Positions 1 to 9,895 are shown, numbered from the stretch's first letter. The stretch: 64,000 nt of DNA from Metabacillus arenae (GCF_014773385.1 NZ_JACXAI010000002.1:245054-309053), one strand, 5' to 3'. The notes: generated by a model from the sequence alone, not told the origin. Numbers and translations are program-made.

Positions 1-1
1 A

Positions 2-385
2 TGGTTCCTAAAAAACAGTCTTAAAGATAACCAAAATATCACTATCCATGATAACAAAAGTTTAGTGTATGTTGATGTTGTTGGGACGAAGATATTAGCT
101 ACACATGGACAAGACGAAAAAAATCTTGAAAATTCTATAAAAGAATATATAAACGTTTATCAAAAACCAATACATATGTTAAAAACTGGTCACTTGCATA
201 ATACTCATAATAAAACAGTTGGCATGGATGGACTTCAAAATATTGAGTTTTACCAATCCCCTTCTATTTGTGGAATCGATGAATTCAGTGTTAAATTGAA
301 GAAAACTGCTAATGCAGGATCTAACATGATGATATTTGAACGTGGTTTGGGTAGAACTACTGTATATGACTTTAAATTAAAATAA
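2..385 (+). CDS. Phage calcineurin-like phosphoesterase, C-terminal part (5' partial)
   Basis: The reading frame is open from the window edge, so the N-terminus lies outside. The visible 127 residues contain a THGQ segment and, about 40 residues later, a TGHLH segment. These match the last metal-ligand motifs (GH and GHxH type) of calcineurin-like metallophosphoesterases, the family of Mre11/SbcD-like nucleases and phage phosphoesterases. A role in phage nucleic-acid processing is inferred from the family. It is followed at 43 bp by a small acidic gene in the same direction. A GTG at 65 could be mistaken for a start, but the upstream codons also read as protein, so I treat it as internal. Confidence 0.6.
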   Translation, partial: WFLKNSLKDNQNITIHDNKSLVYVDVVGTKILATHGQDEKNLENSIKEYINVYQKPIHMLKTGHLHNTHNKTVGMDGLQNIEFYQSPSICGIDEFSVKLKKTANAGSNMMIFERGLGRTTVYDFKLK

Positions 386-428
386 TTTTTAAAAATAAAT
401 TATATATTAATAACAAAAGGAGAATCCA

Positions 429-695
429 ATGGGAAAATTACTTAACTTTCAAAAAGAAGAAAATTGCGACTGTGAAATCTGTGAACTTGTAAATGAATAC
501 GGAGAAATTATCCAAGATGCGGATTCTCTAGAAGAATTACATTCTATAATTGCTGAGTTGATCTCCGAAGCTAGAAGTATAGGATATAAAGATGCTTTGA
601 TGCAAGATGTTCAAAATAAAATGAATATCCTAGATGAAATACACGGAGTATGTAATTGTGATGAGTGTGACGAAGACAATTGTCCAATTGATTAA
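429..695 (+). CDS. Small acidic cysteine-rich protein, unknown function
   Basis: This 88-aa protein starts with ATG 8-9 bases after an AAAGGAGA ribosome binding site. It is strongly acidic and has an N-terminal CDCEIC motif and a C-terminal CNCDECDEDNC motif, which could together bind a metal ion. The middle looks helical. I do not recognise a family. It lies between the phosphoesterase and the packaging genes in the same direction. Confidence 0.65.
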   Translation: MGKLLNFQKEENCDCEICELVNEYGEIIQDADSLEELHSIIAELISEARSIGYKDALMQDVQNKMNILDEIHGVCNCDECDEDNCPID

Positions 696-762
696 TACAT
701 AATAAGGTATGATTAATTATTAATCCTCTGCCTCCCTACTTAAAAACTTGGAGGTACGAACT

Positions 763-1026
763 ATGAGTGACGAAATGCCAAATGTATTGATTGTTCCCTA
801 CAATGAATCACCAGAAGAAATTATTGAAGATTATGCTGAAATGATTAAATACAATCTTAAGCACGGTGTTCCCTTAGAAGAAATTTTACATGACTTCTTT
901 GATGAAGTGAATCGCTGGACAGCTAAACAATTCCTGATAGACCAAGCAAAAGAATGTTTGCAGGGGCTAGAAAACATACATAAAATCGAAACAGATTTTA
1001 TTGACGATGAGCTAGATGATTTTTAA
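763..1026 (+). CDS. Small acidic protein upstream of packaging genes, unknown
   Basis: The 87-aa protein is helical and acidic, with no recognised domain. I chose the ATG at 763 because a TTGGAGG ribosome binding site (748-754) sits 8 bases before it. A TTG at 748 in the same frame overlaps that site and is unlikely to be the start. It is followed by a long structured intergenic segment before the packaging operon. Confidence 0.6.
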   Translation: MSDEMPNVLIVPYNESPEEIIEDYAEMIKYNLKHGVPLEEILHDFFDEVNRWTAKQFLIDQAKECLQGLENIHKIETDFIDDELDDF

Positions 1027-1089
1027 AAGTTAATTAATTATTTAAAATTGATATAAAAAGTCAATTTTATCTATACTCCATTCTTCCTC

Positions 1090-1160
1090 AAGAATCTTTT
1101 TATAGGTGTCAATGTTAGGCACTTCCCTACTATTGATACCTAGATAAAGGATTCTTTTTT
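1090..1160 (+). terminator. Long stem-loop with U-tract, terminator or attenuator before the packaging operon
   Basis: AAGAATC at 1090-1096 pairs with GATTCTT at 1150-1156, and inside it TAGGTgTCAAT pairs with ATTGAtACCTA, leaving a loop of about 18 nt. A run of six T follows the 3' arm. The next gene starts only 19 bases later, so the hairpin is either the terminator of the upstream small genes or a read-through attenuator for the late packaging genes. Confidence 0.65.
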
Positions 1161-1178
1161 ATAAGGCGGTGAAAGATT

Positions 1179-2015
1179 ATGCAAAATGATAGACAAATCT
1201 GTAGTGGGGACTGCAAAAAAGAGAAAAACCTTACCGAATTCTACGCCTCCTCTTCCCCTTTCCACAGTCGAACTGGAAAATTGCATGTATGCAAACAGTG
1301 CATTTGGGATCGCGTAAATAATCAAAACGAAAATATAGATTTAATCAAAGACACATTAAGGATGTTAGACAAACCGTACCTTGGAGGTTTGTGGCAAACA
1401 TCTATTCAGGAATCTGAAAAAGCCAATAAGGATATCTTTAAGACATATATGAAGAATTTAGGAATGAGACAGTATCGTGAACTGATGTGGAAAGATAGTG
1501 ATTCCATAAAAAGCAATCATTATGAGAATGAAAAAGATTCAGAGACTTCAAACAATGAAGAGTTAGTTAAAAAATGGGGTCGTGGTAATAGTGATAGCGA
1601 CCTAGAGTATCTAGAAAATTTCTTTTTTGAGTATTCTCATAATTATGCAACTGATACTCCTGTACAAATTAATCTTTATAAAAATATTGGTAAAGTTCAT
1701 TTACAGGCAGAAAAAGCTCTAGCTAATAGTAACATTAAGGAATTTAAGGATTTGATGGAATTATCGTCTAAGCTGCATAACGATGGTAACATTAAACCAA
1801 TTCAGTCAACTGGTGCTAATGATGACAAAGGGTTGTCTACATATGGACTATGGATAAAAACTGTTGAGCAAGAAGAACCGTGTGAACACTTTGAATCTAA
1901 ACCTATATATGAAGACTTCGACAAACTTAAAAAGTATATTAATGACTGGTTCGTTCGTCCATTTAAAAACATCTTTAACATTTCTAAAGATTTTAATGTT
2001 AGGGATGACGATTAA
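1179..2015 (+). CDS. Zinc-finger protein in the small-terminase position
   Basis: The 278-aa protein begins with a Cys cluster: CSGDC, then about 25 residues later CKQC. This zinc-ribbon head is common in small-terminase-like proteins of large Gram-positive phages. The rest is helical and charged, with an acidic middle. It ends two bases before the large terminase start, the usual place for the DNA-recognition subunit of the packaging motor. The start has a GGCGGTGAAAG ribosome binding site. The small-terminase role is inferred from position and the zinc finger. Confidence 0.55.
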   Translation: MQNDRQICSGDCKKEKNLTEFYASSSPFHSRTGKLHVCKQCIWDRVNNQNENIDLIKDTLRMLDKPYLGGLWQTSIQESEKANKDIFKTYMKNLGMRQYRELMWKDSDSIKSNHYENEKDSETSNNEELVKKWGRGNSDSDLEYLENFFFEYSHNYATDTPVQINLYKNIGKVHLQAEKALANSNIKEFKDLMELSSKLHNDGNIKPIQSTGANDDKGLSTYGLWIKTVEQEEPCEHFESKPIYEDFDKLKKYINDWFVRPFKNIFNISKDFNVRDDD

Positions 2016-2017
2016 TT

Positions 2018-2891
2018 ATGGCAGGTTACTCTAACTATCAAGTAGATCGTAATAAAAATTCAAAAGGTCAAAATTATTTAGTGAAAACAAAACAGGTCAG
2101 TAAAGTTAAAGATAATATGAGCAAAGACGAACGTATGAGATTACAAATTAAGAAATGGACAACTTTTTACAGATTGAACATGCATAGATTCATAGAACAT
2201 TATCTTGGAATCGAACTATTCTTTTTTCAAAAGATATTATTGTTTTTTATGAATCTTAATACATTTGTAATGATTGTGGCTGCGAGAGGCTTATCAAAAT
2301 CATTTATGATAGCTATCTTTGCTTGCGCCCGTTGTATACTCTACCCTGGAACTAAAGTAATAATTGCCAGTGGTGTAAAGAAACAAGCGAAATTAATTAT
2401 TACTGAAAAAATTGAAAAGGAGTTAATGCAATATCCGAATTTAGCACGGGAAATAAAACAGATTAAATCATCATCAAATGATGCAACAGTTATATTTCAC
2501 AATGGATCAACCATAGAAGCCGTTACATCAAGTGAAAATTCTCGCGGATATCGCGGAAACATACTCATCGCAGAAGAATTTCGGATGATTGATGAAACAA
2601 TCTTGAATACAGTATTAAAGCCATTTCTAAACGTATACAGACAACCTCCTTTTCTTAAAAAGGAAAAATATAAACATTTAACAGAAGAAAACATTGAACT
2701 ATACATTTCATCGGCTTGGTATACTTCGCATTGGATGTGGAAATCCATGCAAAACGCAAGGGATATGATGTTAAAAGGCAAGGATGTTGCTATATTTTCA
2801 CTTGATTACTTAACATCTATTCATCATGGACTGTTAAGTAAAAAACGGATACAAAAAGAACGCGAAAGCTCTGATTTTGATGAAATTTCAT
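2018..2891 (+). CDS. terL: Large terminase subunit, exon 1 (ATPase)
   Basis: Exon 1 encodes residues 1-291 plus the first base of codon 292 of the DNA-packaging motor. A Walker-A-like ARGLSKS segment lies at residues 89-95 and a Walker-B-like NILIAEE at about 181-187, both in the variant forms seen in large phage terminases. The unspliced frame would run on into intron sequence and stop at 2977. Splicing at 2891 to 3924 restores a continuous protein of 594 aa reading ...DEISF-MLEYENLMYG.... The start ATG lies just after the upstream stop. This exon lacks the nuclease domain. Confidence 0.88.
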
Positions 2892-3923
2892 TTGAAAAAG
2901 TGCGTTACAATGGCGACATTGTAGATGAACTCTGTGAACCCTATTGTTCAGGGGTGTGCAACGAATTGTTGCGCTAACGGGGAAACCTAAGTCATAAAGA
3001 TAAATTAATATGATACGGCAATCCCGTGCCAAGCTTACTTATATTATAAAAAGGAGTTGTCATTATTGCTATGACATTATCAAACATTTATTTAATCACA
3101 AACACCATTAATAACAAAAAATACGTAGGTCAATCTATAGATCCAATTCAAAGATGGAAAAATCATCAGAAAGACTCTAAAAAATATTTAAGCCGATATT
3201 TATATAGAGCAATGAATAAATATGGAATAGAAAACTTTAAATTTGAAGTTATTGAAAATGATATTCCAGTAGATTCTATAGATGATCAAGAGATATATTG
3301 GATAAATAAATTTAATACTAAATCTCCATATGGATATAACATGACAGATGGAGGTGAAGGTTCTGTTGGACGTAAAATGAATGATCACACAAGGCAAAAA
3401 TTACTAGAGTCAAAGAAAAATCCAGTTAGCGAAGAGACAAAAGAGAAAATGTCTAATTCTCACAAATTAAGATGGGAAGACCAAGAATTACGAAAAGAAT
3501 ATAGTAAAAAATTAAAAGGTGTTCCTAAATCAAGTAATGAGAATTATCTGAAAGCATGGGAAGAAATTAGTTTAGAAGACAGAGTAGAAAGATTAAAGCC
3601 TGCTGCTGAAGCATGTAAAGTAGGTGTACTGATGTTAAATATTATTGATGAATCCATTGAAAAAGAATTTGATAGTATGAGAGATGCAGTTAAATGGATT
3701 CGGGAGAATGCTAATTATCCTAAAGCAGGGCACCAGAATATCTCAAAGGCTTGTAAAGGTAAAATAAACTACGTATATGGTTATAAATGGGCTTATAAGT
3801 AAGAAGGTGTAACGACTATCCCGTATGGGAGTAGAACGGATGATGAACTACCGTTCGAAGCGCAGAGCATCTCCTTGGAGATGGTGATATAGTCTGTGCC
3901 TATAGAAATATAGGAATAACACG
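2892..3923 (+). ncRNA. Group I intron in the large terminase gene, with GIY-YIG ORF
   Basis: The 5' exon ends in ...TTCAT and the 3' intron end is G, as group I splicing requires. Exon CAT pairs with intron GTG at 2900-2902, giving the U.G pair at the splice site. A P2-like hairpin TACAATG-GCGA-CATTGTA with a GNRA loop follows at once. Core strings are visible: GGGGAAACCTAAGTC, then CCGTGCCAAGC, and after the ORF GTAACGACTATCC and GATATAGTC, matching the P, Q, R and S elements of group IA introns. The endonuclease gene sits in a P6a-like loop whose arms are CTTACTTATA and TATAAGTAAG. The length is 1,032 nt and splicing is in frame. Confidence 0.9.
3071..3802 (+). CDS. GIY-YIG homing endonuclease encoded in the terminase intron
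   Basis: The 243-aa protein starts with the GIY-YIG nuclease fold: IYLITN at residues 6-11 and YVGQS at 18-22. Downstream are the conserved Arg (RWKNH) and Glu (QEIYWI), and the Asn of YGYNMTDGG. Residues about 110-170 contain NUMOD-type repeats (SEETKEKMSNSHK), and the C-terminus has a helix-turn-helix-like DNA-binding segment. This is the layout of I-BmoI/I-TevI relatives. It would cut intron-less terminase genes and promote intron homing. An AAAGGAG ribosome binding site precedes the ATG. Its stop codon overlaps the 3' arm of the intron stem that holds it. Confidence 0.9.
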   Translation: MTLSNIYLITNTINNKKYVGQSIDPIQRWKNHQKDSKKYLSRYLYRAMNKYGIENFKFEVIENDIPVDSIDDQEIYWINKFNTKSPYGYNMTDGGEGSVGRKMNDHTRQKLLESKKNPVSEETKEKMSNSHKLRWEDQELRKEYSKKLKGVPKSSNENYLKAWEEISLEDRVERLKPAAEACKVGVLMLNIIDESIEKEFDSMRDAVKWIRENANYPKAGHQNISKACKGKINYVYGYKWAYK

Positions 3924-4834
3924 TTATGTTAGAATATGAAAATCTTATGTATGGTCAGAACGCTAATGCTATTTTCGCACTTGAAGATATAACTAAAAAT
4001 AGAAAACTGAAGAATCCTTTTTACCCCATTAAAAATATTGACTATTCTACTCAAAAAAATAAAAAGAAAGAAAGATTGAGAGATGGCGAGATACGAATAA
4101 TGGGAGTTGACGTTGCCTTAATGGGAGGTAATGCCAACGATAATACTATTATAACTTGCATGAGGCTAATTCCAAATGGCGATAAGTATTTGAGAAAAGT
4201 ATCTTATATCGAATCAATTGAAGGAAAGCATTCAGAAGACCAAGCCATAAGAATAAAACAGATTTTTGAGGACTTTCAGGCGAGTTATGTTGCGCTTGAT
4301 ACTCACGGTAACGGTATGTCAATTTATGATGAATTAGCAAAGGTTCAATATGATGAAGAGCGAGATGTTGAGTATGAAGCATGGTGTGCTTATAACGATG
4401 AGGAAATGAAAAGTCGTGCCAAATCCCCCAATCCACTTCCTGTTGTATTTTCAATTAAAGCAGGAAATAGACTTAACCATGAGATAGCTACTTCCTTACG
4501 TGTTAACTTACAGAGTTCAAACATTGAATTACCTATAAGCGAAATCGAGGCTAAGGATTTTCTTTCTGATAAGAAATATTATCAAAATGCTTCGATTGAG
4601 GATAAAGTTCTCTATGAATTACCTTTCATTCAAGCAACCTTACTTGTAAACGAACTAGTAAACTTAGAGCATGATATAGTTGGTGGATTTATTAAAATCA
4701 AAGAGAAATCCGGTAAACGGAAAGACAGATACTCAAGTTTAGGATTTTCAAACTATTTAGCGAAAGTTTTAGAAGGTGAAAATCTAAAAATTGATGACTA
4801 CTTTGATGAAACAGATGAACTCGTATACTTTTAA
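3924..4834 (+). CDS. terL: Large terminase subunit, exon 2 (nuclease)
   Basis: Exon 2 supplies the C-terminal nuclease of the packaging motor. IMGVDVAL holds the first metal-binding Asp (about residue 354 of the spliced protein), and VALDTHGNG holds a second Asp (about 417). This is the RNase-H-like pattern of terminase nucleases. Without splicing, the ATG at 3926 could give a 302-aa fragment with no ATPase, but it has no ribosome binding site. The stop is 31 bases before the portal gene. Confidence 0.88.
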
Positions 4835-4865
4835 AGTAAATTTAACACTGATTGGAGGTGTGTGA

Positions 4866-6392
4866 ATGTCTATCAATGAAGTTGAAATTAAAGAATATTC
4901 ACCCGAAGAGTATGAACGTGCTTTAAATGATTATCAATCTTATATGAATACTTTTGTTGAAGGTTTTTTCTCTGATATGTTTTCAAAAGGAATCATTGAT
5001 GAAGTAGACATGGAGACTTTAAAAAAATACTTTGCTAATCCAGATGACCATCAAAAAGAGATTGAAAATTTAGCACAATATTATTACATATCTTCAGCAG
5101 AAGTTCATCAATTATTTGAATTAGTTGAATCCCTCCCTACTCTCAATTATAAAATTGATGCTTTTGATAAAGGGAAAAGTTTTGATAAGAATATTTCTGT
5201 TTGTAATAAAATTCTTCACAAAGTTAAACACAAGACATTAACAAGAGATATTTTAAAGCAAGAAATTACCGCAGGTACTCTAGTTGGAATGTGGCTAGGT
5301 GATAAAACCAAGCCGTATCCATACATATTTGATAACTTAAACTATATCTTCCCTGCGTACCGAAAAAACGGAGAATGGCAAGTTACAGTTGATTTAAATT
5401 GGTTCAAAGAAATGACTGATCTCAATAGAAAAATGCAAATCAGAAATCTCTCTCCTCATATAACCGAACAAGACTATGATGATTTCTTAAAAGATCCTAC
5501 TGAGAATCAATACGTTGAACTTCCACAAGATCGTACATTTGTATTAAGAACTCATACCTTAAAACGTAATCAAAATCTAGGTAATTCATGGGTTACTGTT
5601 GGTCTATATGATGTTTTACATAAAAAGAAGCTTAAGGATGTTGAGAGGTCTATTGCAAATAAAATTATCAATGCTATAGCTGTTTTAACAATCGGTAGTG
5701 ACAAAAATGATGATGAACGAAACACCAAATTACCACCTCAACTTAAAAAGAAAGTTCATTCAGGCGTTAAAGCGGCAATGGAAAAAAATGAATCTAATGG
5801 TATCACTGTAGTAGCCATACCAAACTATGCAAAGATTGAATTTCCAGATGTTAAGACAGATGGTTTAGACGGTAAAAAGTTCGACCACATCAACTCAGAT
5901 ATTCAGTCTGCCTATGGAATCGGTGGCGCTGCATTAAATGGAACTGGCGGAAATCATGCTACAGCAAAAATAAATATTGATACATTTTATAAGCGTGTAG
6001 CAGTTTTATTAGAGTCTATTGAACAAGAAGTATATGGGAAATTATTCAATTTAGTATTACCTAAAAATCAACAAGACAATTACATGATGATTTATGATAA
6101 AGAAGCTCCTCTGTCACTTAAGGATAAAGTTGATTATCTCATTAAACTCAATGATAAAGGTTGGTCAATTAAACATGTTGTTGATCATTTAGATGGTATT
6201 AGTTGGGAAAGCTACCTTGAACAAACATTATATGAGACTGAGGATTTGGAATTGCAGTCTAAGATCGTTCCGTATAAGTCCACTCATACAACTTCAAGTA
6301 GTGATGAAGTTGGTAGACCGACTGATGATAGCTCAACAAATGATAATACTATTAAATCTAAAACAACTGACGGCAATAGTTTACCTGATTAA
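4866..6392 (+). CDS. Portal protein
   Basis: The 508-aa protein follows the large terminase and precedes the protease/scaffold gene, as the portal does in SPbeta-like and HK97-like phages. It has a long helical N-terminal half, a central helix-rich stretch, and a Ser/Thr/Asp-rich disordered tail after about residue 480. The portal forms the 12-fold ring through which DNA enters the capsid. A TTGGAGGTG ribosome binding site precedes the ATG. The function rests mainly on size and gene order. Confidence 0.7.
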   Translation: MSINEVEIKEYSPEEYERALNDYQSYMNTFVEGFFSDMFSKGIIDEVDMETLKKYFANPDDHQKEIENLAQYYYISSAEVHQLFELVESLPTLNYKIDAFDKGKSFDKNISVCNKILHKVKHKTLTRDILKQEITAGTLVGMWLGDKTKPYPYIFDNLNYIFPAYRKNGEWQVTVDLNWFKEMTDLNRKMQIRNLSPHITEQDYDDFLKDPTENQYVELPQDRTFVLRTHTLKRNQNLGNSWVTVGLYDVLHKKKLKDVERSIANKIINAIAVLTIGSDKNDDERNTKLPPQLKKKVHSGVKAAMEKNESNGITVVAIPNYAKIEFPDVKTDGLDGKKFDHINSDIQSAYGIGGAALNGTGGNHATAKINIDTFYKRVAVLLESIEQEVYGKLFNLVLPKNQQDNYMMIYDKEAPLSLKDKVDYLIKLNDKGWSIKHVVDHLDGISWESYLEQTLYETEDLELQSKIVPYKSTHTTSSSDEVGRPTDDSSTNDNTIKSKTTDGNSLPD

Positions 6393-6425
6393 CACTAAAC
6401 CTATCTCTTTAAAGGAGGTGAGATA

Positions 6426-7715
6426 TTGGAGAAAAAGAGACATTTATTTGAGATGCAATTGAATTCTATTATGGATTCAGATAATCCTACAAAAGCAGAA
6501 GTTTCATTCGTAATTCATGGATTTGACATATCTCACAACTACGCATTTATCTCAAAAGAAACTGCTGAAAAGACTTTACATTCTCTTAAAGGGATGCCAA
6601 TTGTCGCTAAATATCATGACAAATCTTCTCATGAAGAAAGTGATGACGCATTGGGGAGTCATGAAGTTCAATTTGAAAGAGATAGGGATAATGGTGATCC
6701 AATTATAACAATGGGCACAGTACCCATTGGGGTCTTCACGGAAGATGCATATATAACAACAATCACAGATGATCAAGGAAACGAGAAAGAAGTTGTTTGC
6801 GGTAAAGGTATACTATGGGCTTCTAGATTCCCTAATGTTATTGGACTTTTAAAAGAATGGGTTGACAAAGGAATATCTGTTGTTTCTAGCATGGAAATAT
6901 TATACGACAGTTATAAAGTTGAAGAAGGAATTACTGAAATACTGAGTTATGTTTACGAAGGTCATGCATTACTTAATAGTCAAGAAAGAGGAAATCATAA
7001 AAAAGTTTACCCTGCTTATGATGAGTCTAAACTGACAAAACTTGTTGCGGAGGCTTTGAAACAAAATAAAGAAGAAAGCGAGGAGGTTGAGCAAGTGGAA
7101 GAAAACCAATTAAATCAAGAAGAAGTTGTAGAAGAATTAAAAAATGAAGAACCTGAAGAAGTAGCCAAAGGAAAAGAAGCTGAAGAAGTTCAAGGAGAAC
7201 CTAATGTTGAAGAACAACAAGAAGATGAAAAACCAGAGGAAGCTCCTGAAGAAAATGAAGAAGTTAAATCTCTTCAAAGTGAGTTAGAAGAATTAAAGGA
7301 TCAAGTTTCATCTCTTAAAGAAGCGAATGAACAACTTCAAGAAAAGTTTTCTAAAGCTACTGAAAAACTTACACAGTTAAATTCTCAGCTTGAAGAATTA
7401 AAACCGTATAAAGAGCAAGTTGAAACTGAAAAATTCCAAAAGCAACTTAGTGAAAAGCAAGATCTTTATAGAGGTAAATTTGAAGCTATGAGCGCAGTTG
7501 AAAAGTTCGACTCTGAGGAAGTGCAAGATTTAATTAAAAAATCTTTAAATTCTGATGACGAAGGTAAAGAAGCTACATATCAACTAAATTCAATTCTTGT
7601 TGATTTAGTACAAGTTAAGACTGAAGAAAACGATGGAGTAATTCGTGAAACTTCTAGTAAACGTGAAAATTTAATTCCTGCTAACGATTCTTTTGAAAAG
7701 CGTTATGCGGAATAA
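6426..7715 (+). CDS. Prohead protease / scaffold fusion
   Basis: The 429-aa protein has two parts. Residues 1-210 form a globular domain with a conserved His segment (FVIHGF), a central KYHDKSSHE region, and a VVSSMEI strand that could hold the catalytic Ser, resembling phage prohead serine proteases. Residues about 215-340 are extremely Glu-rich and then heptad-like (SELEELKDQVSSLKEANEQLQEK), a coiled-coil scaffold typical of capsid assembly. The start is TTG at 6426, set by the strong AAAGGAGGTGAG site just upstream. It lies between portal and decoration/capsid genes. The exact catalytic residues are not certain. Confidence 0.65.
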   Translation: MEKKRHLFEMQLNSIMDSDNPTKAEVSFVIHGFDISHNYAFISKETAEKTLHSLKGMPIVAKYHDKSSHEESDDALGSHEVQFERDRDNGDPIITMGTVPIGVFTEDAYITTITDDQGNEKEVVCGKGILWASRFPNVIGLLKEWVDKGISVVSSMEILYDSYKVEEGITEILSYVYEGHALLNSQERGNHKKVYPAYDESKLTKLVAEALKQNKEESEEVEQVEENQLNQEEVVEELKNEEPEEVAKGKEAEEVQGEPNVEEQQEDEKPEEAPEENEEVKSLQSELEELKDQVSSLKEANEQLQEKFSKATEKLTQLNSQLEELKPYKEQVETEKFQKQLSEKQDLYRGKFEAMSAVEKFDSEEVQDLIKKSLNSDDEGKEATYQLNSILVDLVQVKTEENDGVIRETSSKRENLIPANDSFEKRYAE

Positions 7716-7756
7716 ATTATAAAAAATAAATTTATTAAAAATGGAGGAATTTTATA

Positions 7757-8293
7757 ATGGCAACTGAACAATTAAAGGCATTTAGCGAAGAACATAATCA
7801 TGCTGTTGGAAATTTGAATTCTTTAAAGGTAAAAACTGTAGCAAACGGTGCAATCGTTGAGAATGCTGACATTGATAACTTCACACTTGTGCAGCTATCT
7901 TTTAACGCTGATGGAGAAAGAGTTGCTCGTCAATTATCTGCTGTTACAAACAAATCTTATTTAATCGCTGCTCCTGAAACTCGTTATATGGGAGAAGCAA
8001 TGACTGATTTCTATAATGCTGTTGGAGATCGTGCTAGAATCGTAGTTTTAGAAGCTGCTTATACTCGTTTTGAAACTTCTGCATATTCCTTAAACACTGG
8101 CGTTACTGAAATTACAAATGGTCAAGTTGCTCACTTCGACCCTGCTACTAAAAAGTTCATTATTTCTGCTTCTGGTACTCCTCATGTAGATTATGCTAAC
8201 GCTTCTGCTAAATTCTTAGTTGTAAGCAACGAAGAAGATATTGCTTACACATTTGGAAAACCAATGGTTCGATTTGAAGTTATTGAAGCTTAA
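7757..8293 (+). CDS. Probable capsid decoration/stabilising protein
   Basis: The 178-aa beta-rich protein lies directly before the major capsid gene, the usual place of head decoration proteins. A strong ATGGAGGAATT ribosome binding site precedes the ATG. Codons are dominated by GCT, GTT and ACT like the major capsid gene, which suggests high expression. No catalytic motif is seen. The function is inferred from position. Confidence 0.5.
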   Translation: MATEQLKAFSEEHNHAVGNLNSLKVKTVANGAIVENADIDNFTLVQLSFNADGERVARQLSAVTNKSYLIAAPETRYMGEAMTDFYNAVGDRARIVVLEAAYTRFETSAYSLNTGVTEITNGQVAHFDPATKKFIISASGTPHVDYANASAKFLVVSNEEDIAYTFGKPMVRFEVIEA

Positions 8294-8333
8294 TTACAAA
8301 AATAAATTATACATATATTAGGAGGAAAAATAA

Positions 8334-9347
8334 ATGAAATACTCTAACGAAAAATTAAAAGGATTATTTTCTCGTGTTTACCATGACAAAATGGAAGAAA
8401 ATGATTACGCTGATATCAAAGAATTAATTAAGAAAACTTTTGGTAATGGTGATTCTCATCCAGACCCATCTCTTTTACACCAATTCAATGACGTAGTTGT
8501 TAAAACTGCTGATGAAATTGCTAAACCGATGGTTACTGATATGCTTGGTCTTTTTGCTAACAAATCAACTGCTCAACGTGGTAACATTGTTGAAATTAAA
8601 ATCCCTCAACAAAACAAAGCTAAAGTTTTATGGTCTGCTACTGGTTCAGGCGTAGACTTAGTACGTGTTGAAGGTAAAAAGTCTATTGTTGCGGTTCCTG
8701 CTCACCTATCTGCTGGTTTCTACTATGAGCCACTTGATTTAGTAACTGAGTCTGTTGACTACTTCCGCATGTTAGTAAACGATGTTGCTAATGCAAAAGC
8801 TAAATTATATTTGGATAAAGTTTATGAAATGATTGCATCAGCAGTTGCTGCTGGTAAAATCCCTGCTGCTAACGTTCTTTCTGGTTCAAACTTAACTATT
8901 GCTCAATACAACAAATTAGCTTCAACTATTTCTCGTGTTGCTGGCGGTAAAACAATTTTCGTAGCAGATTCTTTACTTATCGATTACTTCTTAGATCAAC
9001 AACAAACATCTAAACCAAACTTGCTTACTGACCGCATTCGTGAAGAAATTCTTTCTGCATTAAATCCTTCTGAGATTGGTCGTACAGTAGCTATGAACCT
9101 TGTTAACCCATTCACTGATGAAACAAACTCTAAAGTTGAGCTTCCAGTTAACAAAGGTTACATGTTTAGTGGTGGAACTAACAAGAAACCATTTGAAATC
9201 GTTGAGTACGGTGCATTACGTCAACAAACTGCTTCTGATATTGAAGACGAGCGTGTAAAAATGAAGATTACCCAAGATGCTTCTATTAGCTTAATCTACG
9301 GTAACGCTGTAGGTATGGTCACTGAAGACGCTTCTGTGGCGCTATAA
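8334..9347 (+). CDS. Major capsid protein
   Basis: The 337-aa protein has the place, size and codon bias of the major capsid protein. It follows the protease/scaffold and decoration genes and is closed by a strong terminator. The N-terminal 60 residues are charged and helical, like a cleavable delta domain; the body alternates strands and helices as in HK97-type capsids. An AGGAGGAAAA ribosome binding site precedes the ATG. No direct motif proves the fold, so the call rests on context and composition. Confidence 0.75.
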   Translation: MKYSNEKLKGLFSRVYHDKMEENDYADIKELIKKTFGNGDSHPDPSLLHQFNDVVVKTADEIAKPMVTDMLGLFANKSTAQRGNIVEIKIPQQNKAKVLWSATGSGVDLVRVEGKKSIVAVPAHLSAGFYYEPLDLVTESVDYFRMLVNDVANAKAKLYLDKVYEMIASAVAAGKIPAANVLSGSNLTIAQYNKLASTISRVAGGKTIFVADSLLIDYFLDQQQTSKPNLLTDRIREEILSALNPSEIGRTVAMNLVNPFTDETNSKVELPVNKGYMFSGGTNKKPFEIVEYGALRQQTASDIEDERVKMKITQDASISLIYGNAVGMVTEDASVAL

Positions 9348-9365
9348 TAAATAAACTTAACATTT

Positions 9366-9396
9366 GAGGTGGGATTATTCCCACCTCTTTATTTTT
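9366..9396 (+). terminator. Intrinsic terminator after the major capsid gene
   Basis: GAGGTGGGA (9366-9374) and TCCCACCTC (9379-9387) form a perfect 9-bp stem with a TTAT loop, followed by a T-rich tail. It may reduce transcription from the highly expressed capsid gene into the connector genes. Confidence 0.85.
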
Positions 9397-9422
9397 AAAA
9401 GGATAACAAGGAGGAATTTTAA

Positions 9423-9881
9423 ATGGGAATAAAATTAGCTAGATACAGAAATACGAGTTACTTTGCACGTTGTTTTTTATCAGGAGGAGAAAAACAATAC
9501 ACTTGGACTGGTGCAAAAGGAAATAGGATTGACATTAAAGAAGTCCCTCAAGAAGTTTTCGATTATTTATCAATGAATAGTCAATGTTTTGATAATGGTG
9601 AATTAGTCATTGTAGAAGATACCGAAGAATCAAAACAAGCAAAAGAACACATTGCAGATATTGAGTCATATGAAAATAACACTCATACTAAAGAAGAAAT
9701 CGAAAAGATTCTAAAAGGTAATTTCCCTAAAATGAAAAAAGAATTAAATGACATTACAGTTGACTCAGAAAAACAATTTGTTTTATCTGTAGCTCAAGAG
9801 ATGCAAGATGAATTAGCAAAAGGAAAAATTGACTTCCTTGCCGAGTGGTTGGGTATCGATTCAGCAATTTTATTTGATTAA
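9423..9881 (+). CDS. Head-tail joining region protein, unknown
   Basis: The 152-aa protein follows the capsid terminator with its own AAGGAGGAATTT ribosome binding site. The N-terminal 70 residues are beta-rich; the rest is acidic and helical. The position after the major capsid gene suggests a head-completion or connector role, but I recognise no domain. Confidence 0.5.
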   Translation: MGIKLARYRNTSYFARCFLSGGEKQYTWTGAKGNRIDIKEVPQEVFDYLSMNSQCFDNGELVIVEDTEESKQAKEHIADIESYENNTHTKEEIEKILKGNFPKMKKELNDITVDSEKQFVLSVAQEMQDELAKGKIDFLAEWLGIDSAILFD

Positions 9882-9895
9882 GGGGTGAATATAAA

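Noticed and set aside
2018..4834. Terminase gene broken into two pseudogene parts by an inserted endonuclease gene
   Set aside because: The flanks carry group I intron core strings and an exact in-frame splice, so an intron explains the split better than decay.
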